The position numbers and the translations under genes are program-made. The notes beneath the pieces are model-generated. The model made no database searches. It worked only from the letters and a program-made list of their open reading frames with translations, and was not told where the DNA came from. A stretch of 64,000 nucleotides of DNA, from the NCBI GenBank assembly GCA_029844215.1, contig CM056718.1, positions 165,033,396-165,097,395 on the forward strand, given 5' to 3'. Shown here piece by piece: positions 23,702-37,011 of this stretch (position 1 is the first letter of the stretch; every line of letters starts with the position of its first letter). Source of the DNA: Przewalskia tangutica. Taxonomy: Eukaryota; Streptophyta; Magnoliopsida; Solanales; Solanaceae.

Positions 23702-24700
23702 GCAATCCCCGACATAGTGGCCTGATTTTCCACAGTTATAACATGACTTCGTTAGAGCCGAGCATTCTCAGCGTATTTCCTTTGACAAATCTTACAAACC
23801 GGTTTGTCCCCTCGTGTTAGGATTGATGGCCTTGTCCTTGCTCACTTGGTGATTAAACCAACTGTTCCTTAGGCTTGAAACAAAGTGACGACCCGTAGAT
23901 TAGTTGGTCTTGAAGATCCCTTACTAAACTCATGCTTACGATTTTGACTCGACTAAATGATCATGGCGTCCGAAACCTTTCTGCGAATACTTTTTTGTTG
24001 CTTTAGCAAAACCTTCTATCCTCATTGCCATACCGGCGATGCGAAGGTATGCCCGATAATGGGCTAATGCCACTACCTTCTTCCAAGTTTGGGTTTAAAC
24101 CGCCACAACTCTTTTGACCTTCTCCCTTCTGTAGGAATAATATGTGCGTTGTATCTCGACAATCGGATGAATTAGGTATTGTATTCTATCACATTGCGAT
24201 CTCCTTTGTTTCATGATTCAAACTCACGTCGAGCGCATCTTTTTGGGAGTTAGGCATGTACTTTTCTTTGAATGCGACGCTGAACTCCCCCCACGTCATC
24301 GGTGGTGACATCGGAAAATTATTTTTTCTAAAATTTCTCCACCACACCCGTGTGTCGTCCACTAACCGTGCGATTACCAAATTGACGTCATGCGTCTACA
24401 CACATCCTCGTGTAAACAGTAGGTTTTCTACCTCATCGAGAAATACTATTGGGTTAGACTTGTAGTGCTTCCCTGTATAGATATGTTTCCTTCTTCTCAC
24501 AAAATTTGCCCCATAGTCTATCTGGTACCTCTCCTACCTTTTCGGTCGGTGGTGCAGTCACATCTGGTTATTTTATCGTTGTACACTCCCTTCCACAATC
24601 CTTTGAAGGAGGTAGTACGAGAACCAAGTCTTTGAAAAGACTCAAGATAGGCACGAGAAGAGTATGAAAGAAGTGAAACTTTAGGATGTTATTCCGTTTA
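23702..24700 (-). pseudogene. Chromovirus gag, degenerate
   Basis: The capsid segment at 24380-24189 (WWRNFRKNNFP, TWGEFSVAFKEKYMP) and a CCHC zinc knuckle at 23743-23702 (CYNCGKSGHYVGDC) are recognisable. The rest is broken by frame changes. The full 5' part of gag was not reconstructed. Confidence 0.8.
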
Positions 24701-24793
24701 CTTATTACTAAGGTGGCGCGCACACCGTCACAATAAGTAACCGTTCAAACACCCAACTCGAAGAAACTTCCTAGAATCTCCTAACCTGGTTTA

Positions 24794-24805
24794 GCTTTGA
24801 TACCA
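24794..24805 (-). other. Chromovirus primer-binding site (tRNA-iMet type)
   Basis: Minus strand TGGTATCAAAGC, three nt inside the 5' (right) LTR. This matches the usual TGGTATCAGAGC at all but one base. Confidence 0.85.
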
Positions 24806-24808
24806 ACT

Positions 24809-27425
24809 TGTCACGCCCCGACTTTTCCTAAGTCTTTACTTAGGGCGTGATGACACCTGGACAATTATTTCCCACCAGGAGCACCATTTAATTCTCTTTA
24901 TTTAGAAATTTGAACTTATATTCAAATACGGAGCGATTAATAAAAATAACAATAAAGAAATTTGTTTATGACTTTATATGAAAAAAACATAACGCGAGCC
25001 CATGCTCGTGCAAATATTGTTTCTACATACACATACTGACAAAGATTATTCTAAGTTGGAAGGGAGACTATTCCACACGGGCATTTCCCGAGACACCGAA
25101 CCGACATCACGAACTTTGTGAATACCAAGCCCGAAGCAATGGACTTGGTATGACAAGAAGGCTGGGCGATCACTAGCCTTGGCGTGGAGTCTTTCCTCTA
25201 TCACGCTTTCGAAACATGTTAAATAAAAGTCATTACCATACAAATTTGGTGAGAACCTACCTGCAATTCAAAGTAACACCACAATATTCCAAGTGCAATC
25301 ACATTACAACGTAATAAGCATATTGCAAAAACCTATCAGGTTACAACACTTTTAAATATGCAACAACTCCTCATAGGAAATTCTCGGTTTAACTAACACT
25401 TCATTTTATCTCGTATTATACGTTAAGACATTCCCCTGCATTTCCATATGTTTATTACATTTATATATTTGTGAACGCGTATTCACTTTTCATATTTATA
25501 TATAGGTGAACATGTACTCATTTTTCATATTTGTTGCGGCGTGCAACCCGATCCATTATATTTACGTATTTGTGAACACGTATTCACTTTACGTTTTGTT
25601 GCGGCGTGCAACCCGATCCATTATGTTTACGTATTTGTGAACGCATATTCACTTTACGTTTTGTTGCGGCGTGCAACCCGATCCATTATGTTTACGTATT
25701 TGTGAACGCGTATTCACTTTACGTTTTGTTGCGGCGTGCAACCCGATCCATTATATTTACGTATTTGTGAACACATATTCACTTTACGTTTTGTTGCGGC
25801 GTGCAACCCGATCCATTATGTTTACGTATTTGTGAACGCGTATTCACTTTACGTTTTGTTGCGACGTGCAACCCGATCTATTATATATTTATATATTTAT
25901 GTGAACACGTATTCACTTTTCATATTTTTCAGAAGATCGAATAAATACTATTTTCTTTTCTAACATTCTGTCGTTCATACTTGTAACGATTATAACTTTT
26001 TAACCATAACTCCAACTAATGGTGTTTCTCAAGCGGAAACTAAGGTAAGACGGGGATCTTTCACGGTACCAAATTTCATTTAAAACTATTTTGGGTAACT
26101 AACACAAATTTATCCTCAAAACAGCCACATGAAATTTATTTCGGCAGAATTTTTATTAAACAACACCCAATCTTAGAATAGTCATAACTCCTAATATGTA
26201 AACCCGTTCAAGCCCCATAAAATCTCAAAACGACGAGAACAGAGAGATACACGTCTACATGTGAACCATCCTTTCATATTCTGTACCATTTGGTACAGTT
26301 TTACCCTTTTATTCGCTGCCCTTCCTGGATCTCGATAGATCCGAGGCAAAAATTTTAAACATCGATAACTCTCAATTCGTAAGTCGGATAGACCCCCGTA
26401 AGGTCTCAAAATGTCCAAAACAGAGAGATCTAGAACTTTTATTTAGCAACAATTTTCATATTCCCCACAGATTAGTACAGTTTTACGTTTCAACGTCCTG
26501 CCCTTCTGGATTCCGATGAATCCGAGGCAGCAACTTCAAACTACAATAACTCTCAACTCGTAAATCCGTTTTAATAACTATGTATCTATATCTGTCCGTA
26601 ACAGAGATATTTACAACCATGTAAATTTTCATATAATTCTAATAAGTAAAACTCAATAAAAAACAGTCCGTAATTATGCCTTTCCGAATTTCGACCAAAT
26701 CTAAGGCAGGAACTTTGAACTATGATAACTTTCAAACCGTATGTCCATTTTACCTCATTTTTGGTTCTATATGATCATATTAGAGAGGTGTACCACTCTT
26801 ACGAATCTCATCAAATTCTAACAATTATAACTCAGTGAGAACAATTCGTAAAGTTCATGACGCAACTAGTTATCTAAACAATCAAAAGTTCAATATTTGT
26901 TTTCAACACTCAATTCTTATTCTAACATGTATTGAACTAAAAATAAAGGATGTTACCAAGAATTTCTGAGTGAGAAAACTCACCTTGTAAGCGTAAAAAT
27001 AATTGTTGTTCGGTTGCTAAAAGTGACCCTTGCTCCCTAATATTTTTTTATTCTTGTTCTTCATGCCCTCTTGATATTTTTCCAGGTTTGTTTTCTTCTT
27101 GTTCACTTATTTTTTTTTCCTGATTTTCTATCCTTTGTGGTAGGTACTTTGTTTGTGTATAAGTAAGGGTGTTTGTATAACTTATGGGAGGTAGAAGACC
27201 AAAACTTGAGGGGAGTTAAAGGGAGGAGAAGAGGAATAACGTGAGTGAGGAGAGAGGGAAGGGAAGATGTGCAGATTTTTTTTCCATTTAGTGTTAAGAT
27301 GAGATTTAACACAATCATTAATATAAGAGGCCATCATCTTTTATTTAATAGGATAGTGTAAATGAAAAGTTAATAATATGTTAATAATGTATAACTTAAA
27401 TTCTTAATTTTCTAATGCCCCCCAC

Positions 27426-27477
<52 letters not shown>

Positions 27478-27501
27478 GTAATAATAATTTGGGACTTCAC
27501 A
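24809..27501 (-). repeat. Chromovirus 5' LTR (right)
   Basis: 2693 bp, TG...CA. It is longer than its partner through one extra 65-bp unit, a longer (TAT)n tract (27426-27476) and an extra segment at about 27285-27308. Confidence 0.92.
25531..25920. repeat. 65-bp tandem repeat array, six units
   Basis: Units start at 25531, 25596, 25661, 25726, 25791 and 25856. The last is diverged as in the left LTR. The extra unit reflects gain or loss after insertion. Confidence 0.95.
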
Positions 27502-30257
27502 GCCCCGCCATATCCCTGAATATACAACAACCGACCATACCAGAGATCTGAACCCGGGACAAGCCTCCGGAGTAATGGAGTTTCCCAACAGCTGAAGAGT
27601 GATCCTAAGAGTGAGGATCAGCAACCTGTATACTCTACCTGCGGCATGAACGCAGCCCCCCGAAGGAGGTCGATCTAACGTGTACCAAGTATATGGCCAG
27701 AAATCTGTAATTAAATCATAAAGTCTAATATAAAACTGAAGACATGTATGATAACTCAAATAACAGTACACTGTGTCTTACTAACAATGAGAGTAAACAA
27801 GAGTATACTTTACTGCATAAAAATAGGAGGCTCATGATCAAAGTAGGGCCACCCGCCCGTAGTATCATTAAGCAATCATACTCCTGGGACTATTTCACCT
27901 GCAAGGGTCGTATGGACCCGCATGAGGTAACTTCCTCGCATAGACTGTATCCGCCCGCATAGGTCGTATAGACCCGCATGAGGTATTCCTCGCATAGGAC
28001 TGGTCCTCCCCGCATAGGACTATTTCACCCGCATAAGCCCTTACGGACTCGCATGAGGTATTCCTCGCATCATGGGTAGCAAATCCACGGAATATGCAAA
28101 TGCCACAAACCCGAGGAATGACCCCGTAACGAATAATATATCACTAGCATGACCGGCTATCATACATAACATAAGCACTACCGGCTTATCGTACATAACA
28201 TAAGCAAGTTAAGTAATACCCCTAACTTCTTATTAGTCTTATACATATACACTCTCATTTCAGTTTACTTAAGGCACTAACATGTCTTTGTAAAAAAATC
28301 CGGGAATTTACCCCAAAGTACTACGTACTTCAATTCTTTTAAAATGACTCTTTTCATGTAAAACTTCCAAGATACTAATAATCGTAGTATCAAGTCATAC
28401 CTATTTTTCAAGACAAGTCACAATACCTTTTAGAAATACATTTATAGGCTTCTAAATCAAGTGACTTCTTTCTTTTAAAACCTTAAGCAATTGATGCCTT
28501 AAAATCAATTTGCCTTTCATTATGTCAAGTCGTTTATCATACTTACATTACTTAGAGTAAACCACTCTTTTAAACTTTCAATAAAGCTATTATAACCAAC
28601 TTCCCATAAAGCCGTTATACTAGCTTTATACTTTAGACAATTACATTCTTCTTTATATCCAAGGGACTTATACTTTTAAAACGAAACAAGTATCATATAC
28701 TCTTTGAAATACTTCAAGTCTCTTAACTTTTAGAAACCAAGATATCCTTAATAATTTTAAACAAGTGAGTTAATTCCCTAACTCAACCAACTTGGAAATT
28801 CTTAAAATAAGCCAAGGATATCAAATGGACTAGATTGTCAAAATCTCGTACGTCTACCGTACTATATGTTTACAACTATTCATGCTCAAGAGATAAGAAA
28901 GTTTCACATACCTCTTCGGTTCAATCCACTTGCCAAGCCCAATATGTCGTACGTAGTATGTCAACCTAAAATGACCATAATACGCCTATTAACTTCATAC
29001 TTCAAATGTAGAATATTCTAAGTGCAAAGTCACTAAATTCTACAGAAAATCGGACAACACTTCCTTTGTTTCTACATACTTTTCCACCTTTTTCAAGGTC
29101 CGAAAATCAATAACCAAACGCCACATTTAAGGCCCAACAATTCAGCAATACAAAGGGGATTACACGCCTTAACAGGACGTGTAAAATTCTGCCCCACAAT
29201 TGAATATCAAACTAATCCAACATAGTATGTGACTTCGGCAATTTGAGGCATAATTACACAAAGTCTTCTTTCCAATTCCTTTTCAATCCAAGTTGTTTAG
29301 CATAACATGTTATAAAGTCGCAATCGATTATAACAACTATAATCTTCAAGTAGATAACATGCGACGATTCTAGTTATCGACCAAATTGTATTTCAATTTC
29401 AAATGGCTCAACATGCCATTTCGGATTTGAGCTTCTAAATTTCCATAACACTTATCAATCTTCATAACACATATCACATGATCATTTCTAACTTATCATA
29501 ACATGGAATCTTTAATTACAATAGTAAGACGAAGATTATTACCTCATTTAGTCCAAATATGATCCAAGATTACAAGTCGATCCTTAGCAACTTTAGCTCC
29601 TCTTTCCGACGTTCCAATCCACTCCGAGCAACCCTTAGAAGCTTATGAAGAACTCCTCTTCAAGTTCCAACTTCAAAGTTGAAGAACTCCTTAGGTTTTC
29701 GCCTTGCGACTAACGTGAAAACGTAGTTTTTCCGGAATCTTTCTATTGAGATAACCTTACAATACTCTTAGGAACCTTGGTTTAAAGTATGGGGATTATT
29801 GGACAACAAAAAATTTTTCTTCTTGATACCCACCAAACCCGAGAGCTCCCATAGAGTTTCTTCAAATTTTCTTGAAATATGACTAAGTGTGGGAACTAGT
29901 CTTGCTACTAGTATACATATATAACATAATGGAGGGTCAAGATTAGCACATATGGATGGCTTGGATGCATTTCACTAGGATCAAGCCCAAGTGGCCCTTT
30001 GACAAGTAAATTATATCAAGCTTCAAGACTTTAGTAAGACTTGGTCATCTAACTTATGGTCAAATGACCCTTTTGCCCATGTCCAAATCGTCCAAGATAA
30101 ATAAGGGGGTGACACGTGTCGCCCTCCCGTTTGTCGCAATATTACGTTTTCCGACATTTTCATAATTTCGATAAATTTTTACTCGTCTAAAATCTTAACA
30201 TTTTTGAGTTCTTACGTACGTTCTTATAAACATATCCTGGAATTCCGGGGTGTAACA
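27502..30257 (-). repeat. Distal part of the solo LTR, no coding sequence
   Basis: Sequence resumes after the chromovirus TSD. It contains degenerate repeats near its start and otherwise AT-rich LTR sequence without coding features. It ends in CCGGGGTGTAACA. Confidence 0.8.
27897..28080. repeat. Degenerate tandem repeat in the solo LTR
   Basis: Variants of 'gacccgcatgaggtattcct' and 'cgcataggact' recur about three times at roughly 60-bp spacing. A second short repeat ('cataacataagca') follows at 28160-28205. Confidence 0.75.
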
Positions 30258-30262
30258 CTTGT

Positions 30263-30991
30263 CTTTTAGGCTTGTCATGCATATCTAAACTTTTGCCAAA
30301 CAATTTTATTTGCATATCTAATCATGAAGTTAACAAAAGAAATTGATTTTCTCATAAAACACTTAATGACATTATAATCTATTCTCATAATAAAATTATC
30401 TTCTTATTATCAATTGCAAAAAATAGCATCTTTTATATCATACCATGCATATGTTAATCAAAAACGATTTTGTTTGTAAATGAAATGCATATCTCTAGTA
30501 AATATATCAATTTTGCATCATTTACTTTATAAATAACACCTTATGTATATTTTTATAGCATTAGCCTTATAAATCTTTTATCAAAAAATGCATCCTTTTA
30601 TAAGATACTTGCAGCATTTTTCAAAACATGCATTATTCTTTAGCATAATAATTACCCTAGGTTTGACAGGACAACCGCAAGTTAGCGGGTCTTAGAGGAT
30701 GCCTAACCCCTTCCATCTAGATTAATAAAGAACTCTTACCCAGAATCTCACATAGTTTAGCAGACCATTAAATGAAGTTAGTGTTGATTTTACTTAGTTG
30801 ACATTTAGGTATCCTAATTCACCCAAACTAATTAGGTGGCGACTCCGCGAACCTTTTAGCATTCCTTTTAGCACTTTTAGCATTTTTTGCACTCTTTTAG
30901 CATTTTAGCATCCTTTTAGCATTTTTATTTTATTTCTAACAATTTAGCAGGATTCGCTGGAGGAATGTCGCGGTCGAAAAAGGGCATGACA
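30263..30991 (+). repeat. Tat-like family LTR-A, second part
   Basis: Resumes after the CTTGT duplication and ends GGGCATGACA just before the PBS. It contains a run of TTTTAGCA-type short repeats (30850-30950), also present near the end of LTR-B and LTR-C. Confidence 0.85.
30837..30846 (+). other. PBS-like string inside LTR-A
   Basis: TGGCGACTCC, identical to the first ten bases of the PBS at 30996, lies about 150 bp upstream within the LTR. The same string occurs at the equivalent place in LTR-B (35316-35325) and LTR-C (42840-42849, minus strand). Confidence 0.6.
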
Positions 30992-30995
30992 AAAA

Positions 30996-31013
30996 TGGCG
31001 ACTCCACTGGGGA
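30996..31013 (+). other. Primer-binding site of the outer Tat-like element
   Basis: TGGCGACTCCACTGGGGA begins four nt after the LTR end. Ogre-type elements are reported to prime from tRNA-Arg; a match of this string to that tRNA was not verified here. Confidence 0.75.
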
Positions 31014-31372
31014 TTTGAGGTTTTTGACCACAACAGGCCTAGGGTTATTTTTGGCATTAATTTGCATTTAATTTTTTGTGTGTTGTATTTTGTTTTATTT
31101 GTAAATGTTGTAATTGCTATATTTTACCCCTTTCTTTAAACTGACATTCCGCTCATACTTCCTCCACTCTGGAAAATTCACACAATCACACACTATATGT
31201 GAGGTGCGCTTGGTAAATCAGCAAAATTCTTTCTTCAAAACCCAAATTTAGAAGAGTTGGTATTATACGTGGAGTGCCCGGACCATTCGGTGGCCGCGTA
31301 GTCTTCTCACTCGAGTTGTCCGCTCGGGAACCTTGCGTCTAGTAAGTCAAATCTTAGAAACTTATGATTGAG
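31014..31372 (+). other. Leader of the outer Tat-like element
   Basis: Noncoding leader between PBS and gag. It contains 'ggaccattcggtggccgcgt' and 'gagttgtccgctcgggaacc'. It is interrupted at 31372 by LTR-B and resumes at 35660. Confidence 0.7.
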
Positions 31373-32448
31373 TGTTGACACCCAATTTTGACCCTCCCGT
31401 CCAGCCATTAACTATAAAATTACACTAATTTTGTAAAATAATTTTTTTTAGGATTTTATTAATAAAATGCAGCAATAAAACATTAATACAAGCACAAATA
31501 AACAATTTAATAATGGCATCGCATCTCGCGTAGAGTTTTAAGCACTTAGAGTCTCGCGCCCGCATTAATTAACTTTAAGCTTTGTCGTAATTCTTAAATA
31601 ATTAATAAATGCATAAAATAAATAATTTAGCGATAACGTCGTGTCAGGTAGCATAGCCGCATTTATTAGTAATCATTTGTAATTTAAAATCAATTTTAAT
31701 CTAATACATGCATTTAATAGCGTCGCATTTATAAAGCTTTAAACAATTCTTAAATATCATACTTGCATTTGGCATTTAACTAATTTAATCTAAACGCAAT
31801 TCAATTTTTTATTTAACTTCGCAATAATGCATGATAATAAGATTTTTAAATAATAGCATGATCTAAAGTATTGAGCATTAATTAAATAGCACGCCCGCAT
31901 TTATTTTTTGATAACAATTAAACTAATAAAGCACCTAAATAATTTAATCACAATTTATTAATTTGATTTATCACTAATTAATTTTACCTAAACTAACAAT
32001 TAACTAACCTAAAACTAATACACCTAATTTAATACCTAAACTCTACCCAACCCAAAACGCAGCCCAAAACCACAGGCCCACTTCTCTATCCTATTTCCTA
32101 CACCCGCAGCCCAACTCTTTCCCCTTCAGCCCACTCCCTTTAGCCCTTATGACCTCTCCCCCCATCGTCCTCACAGAACAAAAAGAACAAACCAGCAAAA
32201 CCTAAACCTAAAAGCAGATCGCGACTCGCCATGCCGGGATTCTCGCCGGAGAATCCGGCGAATCACCTCCCATATCGATACCCCTTCTTTCCATAACCAA
32301 AACGAATCTTTTCAAATCGTTACCTTATCGAACACAGAATCATACACAAAAATCGCCCAAATCAGCACAAATTTCGTCAAGAATCAGTACGAAATCGCAC
32401 TAATCTCAGCCTTAAATACTTACCAGACTTGGAACCCGAAAGGATGGC

Positions 32449-32456
32449 TATAAATA
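32449..32456 (+). promoter_or_regulatory. LTR-B TATA box
   Basis: TATAAATA followed by 'acacatgca', at the same place as in LTR-A and LTR-C. Confidence 0.7.
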
Positions 32457-32777
32457 CAAATCGATACACATGCAAAAGGGAGATCTGACTGACTCGAAAG
32501 TTCCCGGAGTTCACACAGAGAGGAATCCCTTTCAAATCGAGAGTTCTATCCCAAAATAACCCCCTTAAAATCAGAAAGTTAGCGGTCAAAGGGGGCATTA
32601 GGCATCAATCGGGAAATGAGTGAACCTTTCAATAATAAAAACCAGTAGGAAAGCATCGAAAGATCAGTCTCCAGAGAAAGACTCAATCAGTAAGCAATCG
32701 AAAAATTGTAGAAAAGAACCAAGCAAGAATTATCAAGTAAGTCTCGCATCACTCTTTTAAACGCATCGCAATGGATC

Positions 32778-32833
32778 CCGAGTGAACCGACGACTTGACA
32801 TGCTGCCTTGGTTCGCTGTCCGGAGAAGGTAAA
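32778..32833 (+). other. Conserved LTR block with splice-donor-like end (LTR-B)
   Basis: Same block as at 15099 (CGACGACTTGA, GGTTCGCTG, CCGGAGAAGGTAAA). Confidence 0.5.
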
Positions 32834-35659
32834 CCCATCATCCTTTCTGTCTTAGATTTCATTTGCTATTTGTGTGTATGACACATGTTTAGTATGACTG
32901 ATTGAGCGTGTACGAAATGACATTAATGGATGTTTATGTGTACTGAGTCGACTACTTGAAACTGTTGGTTAAAATCAATCGCTATTGGTGTTTGCAACTG
33001 CAATCGTTAATGCGATTCGGATAATATACGACATCAGTAATGTGTTTATACATACGGTTGATGATTTCTGGCCCTGTTGTGTTATTTGTCAAAGTATTGA
33101 TCGTTACTATATTGGATGACTTGATGAGTCTCCGGTTAAGAAAACCAGAAAGGATGTTGCTGCATATCATGATAAACACATATGTCCAAACTGTCCATTT
33201 GTGAATACATGTTTGTGTTTTAGCTTTGCTTACGAACGCACATCTATTAGTGTGTCTGTTTTATGTTTAAGTATATACTATATCAAAATTGTTTGGATTC
33301 ATGTTCCTGATGTCCAGTCTCCCATGACAAATGCTAAAAATATGTTATGAGTCCTATACCAATCTTCCTACTCCTCGCAACTCGTTGGGTGAACTCTGGG
33401 CCAAAGTCCTAAGACCCCTCTTATTTGTTACCTTTGGCCGAAACTATGTAATGTCTGGAGTGAATGAGATTGTTAGCATGAAATCTAAATATGACATTTT
33501 GACATCCTGTTGCATATTCTAGAAATCTAAAAATTATTTCTTTTGTTTATATACAAACTGGACTTTGCCTTTCTAAGTTCTTAATTAAAGTGTGACATTT
33601 TGACATCACATTGCATATTTCCGCATATCTATGTTGAAACTATTAATACCAATTAGCCTAATATCCATTAAATATGAAGTCAATTACAAATGATATGCAG
33701 TGTTTTGGACTCGCCTTGTCGGAAATAGAAATAATAAATCATGATTGCTACATAGAGAGCTAAGTGAAAAGGCTAATTGGGTCGTCTGCCTTTGCCTATG
33801 TGAAATAAAGATTAGGACTCCAGTTTGAGTTGAGAATCATGCCATCCATGTTGTATTAAGTCTAAACTATGCCTTCATAGCTCCGTATCTATCTTATCCT
33901 GTTAGTTTGCTTGATAAATGGATTAGCCCTCATAACTGTTTTGTTAAGTGCCTCCCTGCATAGTTGGATACTCCCAGGAACTGACCTGTTCAGTTGTTGT
34001 TTATGTCCTGAAATATCCCATGAACTGCTTCTAGCCTATTGTCCATCATAATATACATGTATATTCGATATATAGGCCGTATATCTGGCACTAGTCCATA
34101 TTATGGAATGTCTCTGATGGACTATGTTTGTTATTACATAAATTCGAGTCCTTTTAAGTGTTCAGATCCCACATATTTTGAAATATTGGTTGAAGAGTAA
34201 GAATGCATTTCTTTTCCAAAGGATAATTATCAAAACTTGATAATAACATTAACAAAACCAAATGCTGTTTTTGATAGTTTTGTCTTGGGTATTGAATCTG
34301 CTTGATGGATTTAGGTTGTTTATTTGTCCATTGTCGGAATGGAATGATTTATCTGCATTCTTAAATCTTATGACAATGTCATTTATTATCAAAAGGGGTT
34401 TGAGTATATACTAATCCTTATTTTCTTCTATTTTTTTACATGAAACGCATCGGAGCCAAATGAGGAGTTTCATTGCGAGACTCATCACAAGCTGCAACAA
34501 ACAAGGACCTACATCTATGTGCATCTTTACCTCCGCACCACAAACTTCAAAACCATAGGCGAGATGGCCTCGTCGTTTCCTCGAGTCATTTATTAATTCA
34601 TATCCTCCCCCCTATTATTTGTTGTAATTATTTGTCTAACATTACACTATTAGTAACACATTTAGAATAATTAAACTTTGGGCCTGACGCTAGAAATTCA
34701 CTTTTTCTTAAATTAGTTATTCTTATGACTAGTTATACATTGCCTAAGCCATACTAAATGACATTAAATATCCACGTAGTTAAAGTGTCACTCTATTAAA
34801 TCCTTAGCATAATAAATGAATTTCTTCATAAACTCTTACTAACATTCATAATTAAAAATTATTTTGTTAGCCTTTGCATAATAGATATTTCACATCTTAT
34901 TTTTATAAGTATACATTTCGTCATAATAAGATTTTGCATTATTACAACACATGTATCTTATGCAGGCCATATAAATGCATAAATCATCTTTACGCATAAT
35001 AATATTTTAGCTAGAACTAGCTTTATATATTTTAAAACAAAATCTCACATTTTTATGCTAGCAAAAAATACTTCCCATATTTTTACTTAAATACTTTTCA
35101 AAACAATGTATTGCATCTTAGCATAATAATTAACCCTAAGTTTGAACGGACAACCGCAAGTTAGCGGATCCTTTAGGGTGCCTAACCCCTTCCCTTTAGG
35201 ATAATAAAGAACCCTTACCCAGAATCTCATTCAGTTTAGCAGACCATTAAATGGAGTTAATGTTACTTTAAACTAGTTAACATTTAGGTGTCCTAATTCA
35301 CCCAAATTAATTAGGTGGCGACTCCGCGAACCCTGTAGCATTCCTAGCAACCCTTTAGCACCTTTTTAAACTTTAACATTTTTAGCACTTTTAAGCACCC
35401 CTTTTACATTTTAGCACCATTTTAACCTTTAGCATTTTTAATACTTTGAACACTTCTTTAACTTTCTTTTAGCATTTTATTATTTTTATTTTCTAACACA
35501 TTTGCATTTTAAGCAGGAGTTCGCTTATTAGAAAATGTCGCGGTTTCTTTAAGCATTTTTGAACATTAATAGCATTTTATTTATTTTCTAACATTTGCAC
35601 TTTGAGCAGGGTCCGCCATATTTTAGAATGCCGCGGCCGAAAAAGGGCGCGACATTGAG

Positions 35660-36115
35660 CTACACCACCCTTTATCTTAAGGCATGCATGCATTTACCTT
35701 AGGGAGTCAATCCTTGGTATTGACACCACAGTTAGAAAAATACCAAAATTTGTCGACGGGTTTCTCAACCCAATGACCAATCATCATACTATGTGTGGCA
35801 TAACAATGATAGACAAATCCAAGCCTAAACACGACATGCCGAAATTGGAAAATGCACGTCCGTTTCATCGTCTTTTCCAACAAAAGCATTACGGTTTGAC
35901 GGCTTGGACAAATCTATCATAACCTCGCATATCTGACATTTAGGCTCACCTCTGGCATAAAAGAGGCCCCATGCATATTAGGAACCGCTTTGATGTTTTG
36001 TGTGCAACATATTTGCTATATATTACCTACAAATTATATGTTCCATACTAACTTGGTTTGCTGCATCTTAAAGGATTTATAACTTTTCCAAGGTTGATTT
36101 GGATTTGACTAAGCA
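35660..36115 (+). other. Leader of the outer Tat-like element, continued
   Basis: Noncoding sequence between the LTR-B insertion and the gag start. No open frame of note. Confidence 0.6.
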
Positions 36116-36897
36116 ATGGCAGAGCATCAGTACTTCACAAGGTCAAAGGCAAGGAACGAAGACATGACTGATTCAAGGCCATTTGAGCAAAATGAGTCGG
36201 AACCCGTCTTGGTTCCTATAGACAAAGCAGAGGTCTCAAAAAAGAAAAGAAGTGTAGATCCAGTCGAACACCTCGCCCAATTACCACAACAAATGGCAAC
36301 CCTGCAGGCCGAAATTAAAAGGCTCTGAAACCTCACCAAACTACTCGTCAGTTCAAGTAACCAAAATAACCGAAATCCCCCAAATTATTACCAGTACCCC
36401 CTTACTTCATATCCCGTTTACTACACTCAGCCAATACACAATGCACCCGTATATTTCACACAAAACCAAATGCCTATCATACCCAGCCAAACATAAACCA
36501 TGATAAAAAGTCACCACAAACCTATTTTCGTGATACATATGATAACCCCTTGCGGTACCCACACGTATATGCGCCACAGCCAAAGGCCTATCCACTAAAT
36601 ACCTTCATACCCCACCTAAATGTCAAAGAAAGGCCAGCCAAAATATACACCCATTTAGCTGAGCCTTTGCCGCAGCTGTACGAGAGGTTGAGAGTTGCAG
36701 GGATACTCCAACCAATTCCAAGGAATATTCCCAATCTCAAGTCCAAGGCGCATGATGAAAATAAAAGTCGTGCAAACCACTATGAATCCATCGGACACGA
36801 CATGGGAATGTGTTATACACTCAAAGACAAAATAAATGAGCTAATCAAAGAGGGAGTCATTCAGCTGAAGGAGGCCTCCCCCAATAAGTTACAATGA
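36116..36897 (+). pseudogene. Tat-like gag remnant
   Basis: The ATG at 36116 opens a frame with a charged N-terminus (YFTRSKARNEDM) and a coiled-coil-like end (LAQLPQQMATLQAEIKRL), then stop. In a changed frame, 36550-36897 holds the C-terminal gag region: EPLPQLYERLRVAGILQPIP, then NHYESIGHDMGMCYTLKDKI. The latter corresponds to a zinc-knuckle-like region in which the first cysteine appears replaced. The central capsid domain is missing. Pol is absent from the host sequence on both sides of the Athila insertion, so the copy was non-autonomous. Confidence 0.75.
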
Positions 36898-37011
36898 CCT
36901 CCAAAGGAAGAGAGGTGCTCTTTGGCCAGAACCCGCTCCGCCTGAATCAGTCATTTATTCAAGCATGCACCACGCAAAAGTCAAAAGAATGAGATACTGA
37001 TAGCGGAGCAT

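Larger units (their letters stand above)
17369..27501 (-). mobile_element. Chromovirus-type Ty3/gypsy retrotransposon, full length, minus strand
   Basis: Two LTRs (17369-19952 and 24809-27501) share TGTCACGCCCCGA and GGGACTTCACA ends. The TSD is GCCCC (17364-17368 and 27502-27506). The PBS matches initiator tRNA-Met. The order on the minus strand is gag, protease, RT, RNase H, integrase and a chromodomain-like tail, which defines a chromovirus. Long LTRs and the Met PBS suggest a Tekay/Del-like clade, but this was not tested. All domains are present but scattered over several frames, so the copy is defective. Confidence 0.92.
17108..30257 (-). mobile_element. Solo LTR of a gypsy-type element, split by a chromovirus
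   Basis: The ends are TGTCACGACCC (17108) and CCGGGGTGTAACA (30257). Read on the minus strand the LTR begins TGTTACACCCCGG. A 5-bp TSD, CTTGT, flanks it at 17103-17107 and 30258-30262. No internal coding region exists between these ends apart from the nested chromovirus, so this is a solo LTR of about 3.0 kb left by LTR-LTR recombination. It interrupts LTR-A. Confidence 0.88.
31373..35654 (+). mobile_element. Solo LTR-B of the Tat-like family
   Basis: 4282 bp from TGTTGACACCCAATTTTGAC to GGGCGCGACA, colinear with LTR-A. TSD TTGAG is at 31368-31372 and 35655-35659. No internal domain lies beside it: the leader continues directly on the other side. It is therefore a solo LTR of a relative that landed in the leader of the outer element. 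Confidence 0.9.
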
